Assembly (NCBI GenBank): GCA_031273445.1
Contig: JAISRV010000108.1
Span: 1-13,134 of the forward strand
Length of the DNA: 13,134 nt
DNA from: Candidatus Adiutrix sp.
GTDB taxonomy: Bacteria; Desulfobacterota; Desulfarculia; Adiutricales; Adiutricaceae
Direction of reading: 5' to 3'
A program made the translations under genes and the position numbers. The notes under the pieces are model-generated. The model was not told where the DNA came from, searched no databases, and saw only the letters and a program-made list of their open reading frames with translations. Shown in pieces: positions 7,584-13,134 of this stretch. How positions within the stretch are numbered: the stretch's first letter is position 1; every line of letters starts with the position of its first letter.

Positions 7584-9473
7584 ATGAAAAAATTTTTCGG
7601 CGAACATTTAACCGCTCCTTTATTCTTTGTCTCGGCTATTATCATGCTTTTTATATCCATTTACATCAGCATGATGATGAATTCAACCTCCGCTTTTCTC
7701 AAATCCAATATCGAATCCCGCCTTATAGCCATCAGCCGCCTGGCCGCCCAGGAGGCGACCCCATATGAACTCAGCCAGTTGGTCAGGCCGGAGGACATGG
7801 AAAAACCGCTATACGGCGAGTTGAAGCGGCGCCTGATCGCTTTCGGCGAAGAAGAGGACGTGCTTTTCGTCTATTACATGCGGCTGACTGAAGAGGGGCA
7901 GTGCCAATTCATAATAGACAACGATCTGACTGAAGACAGCGTGAGCCTGGCCAGCGAGCCTATCGACATAGAGCCCAGCCCGGAACTGGCCTTTTCCGGC
8001 CAGGCGGCCACCGCGGGGCTCGGCAATTATTCCGTGGGCTACACGGGGCTGCTCTCCTCTTTCGCCCCGGTCTTCGACGAAGAAGGCCGGGTGACCGCCA
8101 TAGCCGGAGTGGACATAACCGACGAGCAGGTCATCGTCATGCAGGACACTGTCGACAAGCTGGCCGCCATGTTGACGTTTTCCATGGTGGTAGTCCTGTC
8201 CAGCGGTTGCCTGGGGTTCTATCTCTACCGCCGCAAGGCCCGGCAGTCAAATGCGGCCAACCTTTCCAAGAGCCGGTTTCTGGCCAACATGAGCCACGAG
8301 ATACGAACCCCGCTCAACGCCATCATCGGCCTGTCGGAGATAGAGATGCAGAAGGAGCTGCCGCAGGAAACGCTGATTGATATTGAAAAAATCCGCAACT
8401 CCGGCGTCAACCTTCTGGGCATCATCAACGACATTCTGGACATCTCCAAAATAGAGGCCGGGGCCTTTGAAATAATTTTGGCCGACTTTGACGTGCCGAT
8501 GCTCATCAACGAGGTCGTGCAGCAAAATATCGTCCGCATAGGCGCAAAAAACATAAAATTCGTCTTGAAACTGGACGAGACCTTCCCGAATACCCTTCAT
8601 GGCGACGCGTTGCGCATCCGTCAAGTTTTGACCAACGTGCTTTCCAACGCCTTCAAATACACCAAGGAGGGCACGGTCACGCTGAGCATGGAATGGAAAC
8701 GCGCCGCCCCTTTCGCGGAATGCTCCTTCACCGTGTCCGACACTGGCGTCGGCATAAAACATGAAGACCTGACCAGGATGTTCAATGACTATACCCAGCT
8801 TAATTCAGCCGCCGACAGGAATATCGAAGGGACAGGCCTGGGGCTGGCCATAACGAAAAACCTGCTAAGGCTGATGGGCGGGAACATCACGGTTGAAAGC
8901 GAATACGGCTCCGGCAGCCGCTTTACGGTGAATTTGCCCTTGAAGATGGTCGGTGATGAGCCAATAGGCCTGCGGACAGCTGAGGAACTGACCAATTACA
9001 GCGACTCGAAAATGCGGCGCCGGCGGAAAAGCAATTTCGTTAGGTCCAAAATACCGCCCGGGCGGGTTTTAATCGTCGACGATCTTGACGTCAACCTCAT
9101 GGTGGCCAAAGGCCTTTTGAAGAGCTACGGCCTGGCCGTGGACACCGCCGCCAGCGGCGCCGAGGCCATTGAGAAGATACGTTCCGCGGCCCAGGGCCCG
9201 GTTTTGGAAAGATACGACATGGTGTTCATGGATCACATGATGCCCGGCATGGACGGCGTTGAGGCGACTCGCATCATTCGCCGGGAGATTGCCTCCGACT
9301 ACGCCAGGGCGGTGCCGATCATCGCCCTGACCGCCAATGCCCTGGCCGGCAGCCGGGAGATGTTCCTTGAAAACGGTTTTAATTCTTTCCTGCCCAAGCC
9401 CATCAACGTCGCCCAGCTGGATCGCGAGTTGAGCGCCTGGATCAAAGAGAAGCATTCAACTGATGACGTTTGA
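7584..9473 (+). CDS. Membrane-bound hybrid sensor histidine kinase (sensor - HisKA - HATPase - REC)
   Basis: 629-residue hybrid two-component kinase. Membrane helices at about 10-32 and 194-215 flank a roughly 160-residue extracytoplasmic domain; its end (SSFAPVFDEEGRVTAIAGVDI, in pieces) looks like a Cache/PAS-type ligand sensor. The HisKA H-box FLANMSHEIRTPLNA has phospho-acceptor His238. The ATPase domain has an N-box around N351/N355, a G1 box DTGVGI (386-391) and a G2 box GTGLGL from 416. A basic linker (RRRRK) leads to a C-terminal receiver domain with acidic pair D499-D500, phospho-acceptor D550 (FMDHMMPGMDG) and K605 in LPKP. All catalytic residues are present. No HPt or DNA-binding output domain is in the protein or window, so the partner is elsewhere. 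ATG 7584 is the only start codon after the in-frame stop at 7506; its ribosome site is weak. The gene is divergent from fdhF and overlaps the next gene by 11 nt. The ligand is unknown. Confidence 0.93.
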   Translation: MKKFFGEHLTAPLFFVSAIIMLFISIYISMMMNSTSAFLKSNIESRLIAISRLAAQEATPYELSQLVRPEDMEKPLYGELKRRLIAFGEEEDVLFVYYMRLTEEGQCQFIIDNDLTEDSVSLASEPIDIEPSPELAFSGQAATAGLGNYSVGYTGLLSSFAPVFDEEGRVTAIAGVDITDEQVIVMQDTVDKLAAMLTFSMVVVLSSGCLGFYLYRRKARQSNAANLSKSRFLANMSHEIRTPLNAIIGLSEIEMQKELPQETLIDIEKIRNSGVNLLGIINDILDISKIEAGAFEIILADFDVPMLINEVVQQNIVRIGAKNIKFVLKLDETFPNTLHGDALRIRQVLTNVLSNAFKYTKEGTVTLSMEWKRAAPFAECSFTVSDTGVGIKHEDLTRMFNDYTQLNSAADRNIEGTGLGLAITKNLLRLMGGNITVESEYGSGSRFTVNLPLKMVGDEPIGLRTAEELTNYSDSKMRRRRKSNFVRSKIPPGRVLIVDDLDVNLMVAKGLLKSYGLAVDTAASGAEAIEKIRSAAQGPVLERYDMVFMDHMMPGMDGVEATRIIRREIASDYARAVPIIALTANALAGSREMFLENGFNSFLPKPINVAQLDRELSAWIKEKHSTDDV

Positions 9474-10845
9474 TTTTTTGCGGCCCCTGGCCGAAGCCAT
9501 GGCGAAAAAAAACGGACGACTCCTCCTGGCGGGCGGAGTGGTGCGCGACCATTTTCTGAAGCTGTTCCGCGGCATGAGCCAGGCCGATGAAGAGAAGACC
9601 GACTGCGATCTGGCCGCTTCGGGGCTGGGCTTGGAAAAAATTTTGGAAATAGCGGCCGGCTTCGGCCCGGCCAAAATCGTCCGCCGTCGAACCTGCCTTG
9701 ATCAGGCCAGGGAAAGCGCCCTGATTCAATTGAAACTGAACGGCAAGCTGTTGGAATTGAGTCTGGTCCGCGGCCTGCCCACGGGCGGCGACGGCCTGCC
9801 TGATGACGCCCTGGCCCGCGATTACACCATCAACGCCGTTTATCTCGACCCGCTGACCGATGAGGCGCTGGATCCCCTGGGCGGCCTGAGCGACCTGAAG
9901 CGGGGCCGCCTGCGGCTGTGCCGCGATCAGGCCCTGGCCGATGACCCGCTGCGGATGCTGCGAGGGATGGGCCTGATTTCCCGTTTTGACTTATCGCCCG
10001 CGCCCCAGCTGCTGGCGGCGGTCAAACGTGACTTGAACGGTTTGATCCGGGTTCCCCCCGACCGCTTTTGGCCGGAATGGCGCAAATGGGCCGCGAGCGC
10101 CCGGCCGCATCTGGGCCTGGATTTTCTGGAGGCCAGCGGCCTTCTGCGCTTCTGGCCGCAACTGTACGTCCTGAAGCAAACCCCCCAGGATCCGTATTTT
10201 CACCCGGAGGGCGACGTCTGGCGGCATACGGCGCTGGCCGTCAAGGTCATGTCCGAACTGCCGCTGGAAACGGCTGACCGACGGATCAAACTGGTTCTGG
10301 CCGCGCTTCTGCATGACTTGGGGAAACCCGCGGTCACCACCCGGCATGAAGGCCGGTGGGTTTCGCGAAGGCATGCCCAGGCGGGTTTGCCTCCGGCTGA
10401 AGAATTTTTGCGCTCCATCAAAGCTCCCGGCCAGCTGATTCCGCCGGTGCTGAAGCTGGTCGGCCTTCACATGGACCTGAAACCTCAAGACGTCGCCCCC
10501 AAGGCCCTGCGCCGCCTGGCCCGGCGTTTAGCCCCGGAATGCGATCTGGCCGATTATTGGGCCTTGAGCGTGGCCGACTGGAACGGGCGCGGCCCGGGTC
10601 TGGAGCCGTTTCCCCTGAGTTTGACCGAATTTTTGGCCCCGGCGGGCAATCTGGCCCGGCCCCGGCCGCCGTTTCTGCGGGGGCGAGATTTGATGGCGCG
10701 TTTCAACCTGGCCCCGGGGCCGGCGATGGGGCGAATATTGCGGCGGCTGGATGAAGCGGCCGATGACGGGCTGGTCAAAGACGAACCGGAGGCCCTGGCC
10801 CTGGCGGCCCGGATGATCAAGGAAGAAGCCGGCCGGCGGCCGTGA
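9463..10845 (+). CDS. cca: CCA-adding / poly(A) polymerase-family tRNA nucleotidyltransferase with HD domain
   Basis: 460-residue class II nucleotidyltransferase. It probably builds or repairs the 3' CCA end of tRNAs, though an A-adding enzyme or poly(A) polymerase cannot be excluded from sequence. Visible motifs: GG-x-VRD near 24-29, metal-binding D47 and D49 in TDCDLA, the RDYTINAVYLDP motif (R119-D120), and DPLRMLRG from about 161. The nucleotide-selecting region is less standard (PPDRFWPEW at about 198-206, where many members have an E-R pair). The C-terminal half is an HD phosphohydrolase domain with HPEGDVWRHT (H247, H255), LLHDLGKP (H284-D285) and H304, as in E. coli-type Cca. Its ATG lies inside the last codons of the kinase gene (11-nt overlap, different frame), with only a weak purine stretch upstream, so expression is probably coupled to the kinase. 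The protein is soluble and cytosolic. Confidence 0.9.
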   Translation: MTFDFLRPLAEAMAKKNGRLLLAGGVVRDHFLKLFRGMSQADEEKTDCDLAASGLGLEKILEIAAGFGPAKIVRRRTCLDQARESALIQLKLNGKLLELSLVRGLPTGGDGLPDDALARDYTINAVYLDPLTDEALDPLGGLSDLKRGRLRLCRDQALADDPLRMLRGMGLISRFDLSPAPQLLAAVKRDLNGLIRVPPDRFWPEWRKWAASARPHLGLDFLEASGLLRFWPQLYVLKQTPQDPYFHPEGDVWRHTALAVKVMSELPLETADRRIKLVLAALLHDLGKPAVTTRHEGRWVSRRHAQAGLPPAEEFLRSIKAPGQLIPPVLKLVGLHMDLKPQDVAPKALRRLARRLAPECDLADYWALSVADWNGRGPGLEPFPLSLTEFLAPAGNLARPRPPFLRGRDLMARFNLAPGPAMGRILRRLDEAADDGLVKDEPEALALAARMIKEEAGRRP

Positions 10846-10940
10846 GGCTGAGATAAGCCTTTGGCCCGCCAAAATATACGGTCCATACGGTTAAAGCGCA
10901 CTTTAAATGTAAATGATCAGCTTGGCCGGCGGGGTCGCAG

Positions 10941-10968
10941 CTGGGCAAAAAATGTGCTTTTTGCCCAG
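10941..10968. repeat. 11-bp perfect inverted repeat (hairpin) downstream of cca
   Basis: CTGGGCAAAAA (10941-10951) and TTTTTGCCCAG (10958-10968) form a perfect stem around the 6-base loop ATGTGC. The A and T runs lie inside the stem and no T-tract follows, so it is not a classic terminator. It could be an RNA structure, a processed 3' end or a protein-binding dyad. Confidence 0.7.
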
Positions 10969-11090
10969 AGAAGGGCCTTTTAAGCGCGTCAACCAGTCGC
11001 TTCGCTCCGTCGCCCCTCAATGCCGTAAAACAAAAGGACGACGCCATAGAAGATAGAGACATGCGGGAATTTTTGCGCCTCTCCCATACT

Positions 11091-11114
11091 TTATATTTTT
11101 ATATTTTTATATTT
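11091..11114. repeat. Three tandem copies of the octamer TTATATTT
   Basis: TTATATTT is repeated exactly three times, followed by TATG and further AT-rich sequence to about 11126. It lies 74 bases upstream of the aminopeptidase start, where a promoter is expected. It may serve as an AT-rich UP-like or melting element, or as a slippage-prone repeat that alters promoter spacing. Confidence 0.9.
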
Positions 11115-11187
11115 TATGTAATATTATGACCTGAGCGAGGGGTCGGCAGCGCCGCCCGAAAGCTTTAGGAGGAGAATAAAGAGAATA

Positions 11188-12648
11188 ATGGCTGTAAAAA
11201 AGAAAAAAGAAGACCTCAAGCAACTGGCCGAAAAACTGACTTTTAAAACCAAGTGCCTCTGGGACGAAATGAATGACGCAAATCGCGAAGAGGCCTGGGA
11301 GCTGGCCGGCCGCTATATGAATTTCCTCACGCGCGGCAAAACCGAGCGGGCGGCGGCCCAAGAGACGGCGACCCTCCTGGCCGCCCGGAATTTCGCGGAC
11401 ATGAGCGCTCCCGGCGGCCTTAAGGCCGCCGGCCGGAGCGGCGGCTGGATTATCCATCAGGGCAAACTGACCGGCATTTTCGCCCCCGGCGCCGCCGGCC
11501 CGGCCGACGGCTTCAACATCATCGCCGCCCACGGCGACAGCCCCAGGCTTGACCTCAAGCCCAAGTGCGTTTACGAAGAGACGACCAGCGGCTTCGGCAT
11601 GCTCAAGACCAACCTTTACGGCGGCTTGAAAAAATTCCAGTGGCTGGCCCGCCCCCTGGCCCTGTGGGGCTTCTGCGCCCTGAAAGACGGCCGCACGGCG
11701 GACATCGTCTTCGGCGAGGAAGCCTCCGACCCGGTGTTGACCATTCCCGACCTTCTGCCCCACCTGGACCGCAAGGCCCAGCGCGGCAAAAAAATAGACG
11801 AGGCCATCGCGGCGGAAAAAATGAATATTCCCGCCGCCTCCATCCCCTTAGGCGAGCCGGAAGACAAAGACCGGCTGCGCCTGGCCGTGCTCAAGATTCT
11901 CCACGACCGCTGGGGCATAGTCGAAGAGGATATGGTCTCCTCGGAACTGGAGATAGTCCCGGCCGGCGCGGCCCGCGAAACAGGCCTGGACGGCTCGATG
12001 ATCGGCGGCTACGGCCAGGACGACCGCCTGTCCGTCTTCGCCGCCCTGGAAGCGCTCTTTTCTTTAAAAAAGAAGCCGCCCCGCCCGACTCTTATTTTGA
12101 TCTACGACCGCGAGGAGATAGGCAGCTACGGCTCGACCGGGGCCACCGGCAATTTCATCGAACATCTGGCCGCCCGCGCCTTTGAGGCCGCCGGCCTGGA
12201 GGCGCGCTGGCTGGCGGTTCACGAAGCCCTGATGAAGTCCAACGGGCTTTCGGCCGACGTGGAGGCGGCCATTGACCCGGATTATAAAGAAGTGCATGAG
12301 GAAATCAACTCGGCCCGCCTGGGCCGGGGGCCCTGCCTGGTGCGCTACACCGGCGGCGCCGGCAAATACGGGGCCTCCGAAGCCGGGGCGGAATACATGG
12401 CCCGGGTGCGGGCGGCTTTCGCGCGCGAAAAGGTTATTTGGCAGAGCTCGCTTCTGGGGAAGCAGGAAGAAGGCGGCGGCGGCACCGAAGCGCTCCATCT
12501 GGCCGCCTACGGCATGAATATCGTCGATTGCGGCCCGCCGGTGCTCTCCATGCATTCTCCGTTTGAAATATCCTCCAAGGCCGACCTTTGGATGACGGTT
12601 CGCGCTTACGCCGCTTTTCTTAAAATGGAATCTACATTCGCCGAATAA
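11188..12648 (+). CDS. M18-family metallo-aminopeptidase
   Basis: 486-residue zinc aminopeptidase of the M18 (aspartyl aminopeptidase-like) family, which removes N-terminal residues from peptides in the cytosol. Metal-binding and catalytic motifs appear in order: AAHGDSPRLDLK (H115, D117), GGYGQDDR (D278-D279), YDREEIGSYGSTGA (D307, catalytic E309/E310), LSADVEAAIDPDY (D357), EEGGGGTEA near 427, and the final SMHSPFEISSKAD (H456). No signal peptide is seen; the N-terminus is Lys-rich. The SADVEAAIDP segment departs from the more usual SADMAHA-HPNY form. The best Shine-Dalgarno, AGGAGG, lies an unusually long 15 bases before ATG 11188, with a weaker AAAGAG closer, and there is no alternative start codon just upstream in frame. 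Substrate preference is not deducible. It may be co-transcribed with the lipoprotein gene 58 bases downstream. Confidence 0.93.
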   Translation: MAVKKKKEDLKQLAEKLTFKTKCLWDEMNDANREEAWELAGRYMNFLTRGKTERAAAQETATLLAARNFADMSAPGGLKAAGRSGGWIIHQGKLTGIFAPGAAGPADGFNIIAAHGDSPRLDLKPKCVYEETTSGFGMLKTNLYGGLKKFQWLARPLALWGFCALKDGRTADIVFGEEASDPVLTIPDLLPHLDRKAQRGKKIDEAIAAEKMNIPAASIPLGEPEDKDRLRLAVLKILHDRWGIVEEDMVSSELEIVPAGAARETGLDGSMIGGYGQDDRLSVFAALEALFSLKKKPPRPTLILIYDREEIGSYGSTGATGNFIEHLAARAFEAAGLEARWLAVHEALMKSNGLSADVEAAIDPDYKEVHEEINSARLGRGPCLVRYTGGAGKYGASEAGAEYMARVRAAFAREKVIWQSSLLGKQEEGGGGTEALHLAAYGMNIVDCGPPVLSMHSPFEISSKADLWMTVRAYAAFLKMESTFAE

Positions 12649-12706
12649 ACATGTCGCGGGCCTATAACCTGACGGCGAAACCCCTGAAACCCGTTGTGGA
12701 GCAAGC

Positions 12707-13134
12707 ATGAAAAAACCGCCCCTTCTGATGCTGGCCCTCCTGGCCTCGGCCGTCATAGCCCTTTCCGGCGGCTGCGAAGATCAGCCGCGGGAAGAAGCCC
12801 GGCCTCAGGCGGAGGCGGCCGCGCCCACGCTTTCCGCCGCCGGGGAAGAAGCCCTGAAGGCTCGGCTGGCCGAGCTGCGCCAGGCCCTGACGCCGACGAT
12901 GGAGGAAAAGGAGCTGTTAAACGCGGGCCCGGCCGTCTGTGAAGCCGGCTGGACGGAAAGCGGATATTTCGTCAACCACAGCGGCGCGGCCGGCCTCTTC
13001 CACGGCTATGACCGCCCGTTCAACTTCATCTGGACCGGCCCCGTCAAAACCGTCCGGGGAATTGACGGCCGCGGCTACGACCTGATCGACGGCCAGGGGA
13101 CGCTCCTCGTCAAATATATGGACGAAGATCAATT
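12707..13134 (+). CDS. Probable exported lipoprotein, 3'-truncated by the window edge
   Basis: The open frame runs from ATG 12707 off the right end (142 codons seen, no stop). The N-terminus is a signal peptide: MKKPP, then a hydrophobic stretch LLMLALLASAVIALSGG, then Cys23 followed by charged residues (EDQPREEARP). SGGC is a non-ideal lipobox (Ser at -3), but the placement of the Cys at the end of the hydrophobic core favours a lipoprotein. Residues 24-45 are Glu/Ala/Pro-rich, a flexible tether; a helical segment follows (EEALKARLAELRQAL). The region from about 74 has WTESGYFVNH, HGYDRPFNFIWTGP and DGRGYDLIDG, which I do not recognise. A GGAG ribosome site lies five bases before the ATG. 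The function is unknown. Confidence 0.75.
   Translation, partial: MKKPPLLMLALLASAVIALSGGCEDQPREEARPQAEAAAPTLSAAGEEALKARLAELRQALTPTMEEKELLNAGPAVCEAGWTESGYFVNHSGAAGLFHGYDRPFNFIWTGPVKTVRGIDGRGYDLIDGQGTLLVKYMDEDQ

Larger units (their letters stand above)
10846..11187. other. 342-bp intergenic region between cca and the aminopeptidase
   Basis: No credible gene. It contains a weak stem right at the cca stop (AGGCT-6 nt-AGCCT, 10845-10860, followed only by TT), a dyad TTAAAG-CGCA-CTTTAA (10891-10906), an 11-bp hairpin at 10941-10968, a triplicated AT octamer at 11091-11114, and the AGGAGGAG ribosome site at 11167-11174. A promoter for the aminopeptidase probably lies in the AT-rich tract around 11091-11126, but no clear -35/-10 pair stands out. 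Confidence 0.65.

Noticed and set aside
10817..11062. Possible 81-residue protein gene on the - strand between cca and the aminopeptidase
   Set aside because: It overlaps the end of cca, crosses the 11-bp hairpin, lacks any recognisable domain, and reads as chance open frame.

Overview
The window is a GC-rich bacterial chromosome segment with one partial gene at each end. Motifs were read directly; family names come from recognising conserved motifs, with no database search. The contents suggest a strict anaerobe that uses selenocysteine and has a Gram-negative-type envelope: an [FeFe]-hydrogenase, a selenocysteine formate dehydrogenase, ferredoxin-like subunits, a lipoprotein-like protein and a Lon protease. 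A deltaproteobacterium-like or acetogen-like organism fits, including relatives of termite-gut deltaproteobacteria, but the taxon is inference.

Layout. (1) 1-1931, + strand: most of lon, cut at its 5' end and followed by a strong hairpin terminator. (2) 2127-7006, - strand: a four-gene operon in the order fdhF (in-frame UGA selenocysteine with SECIS-like hairpin), hycB-type iron-sulfur subunit, a second hycB-type subunit, [FeFe]-hydrogenase hydA. The first two genes overlap by ATGA and the last two by GTGA. A 205-bp gap with a duplicated 31-bp segment separates the pairs. (3) 7007-7583: a divergent regulatory region, AT-rich in its middle, with candidate promoters on both strands and a structured leader ending in a terminator-like hairpin. 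(4) 7584-10845, + strand: a membrane hybrid histidine kinase overlapping by 11 nt a CCA-adding/poly(A) polymerase-family nucleotidyltransferase with an HD domain. (5) 10846-11187: a non-coding stretch with an 11-bp hairpin and a triplicated AT octamer. (6) 11188-12648: an M18 metallo-aminopeptidase. (7) 12707 to the end: the start of a probable lipoprotein.

The central system is the hydrogenase/formate dehydrogenase operon. Its subunit set (FdhF, two four-cluster HycB proteins, HydA) is that of the hydrogen-dependent CO2 reductase (HDCR) of acetogens. In that enzyme H2 oxidation at the H-cluster is wired through iron-sulfur clusters to CO2 reduction at the Mo/W-selenocysteine site, without a soluble electron carrier. 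No membrane subunit, fdhD or hydrogenase maturase lies in the window, so the complex is predicted to be cytoplasmic and dependent on accessory genes elsewhere. The hybrid kinase is divergently placed and is a possible but unproven regulator.
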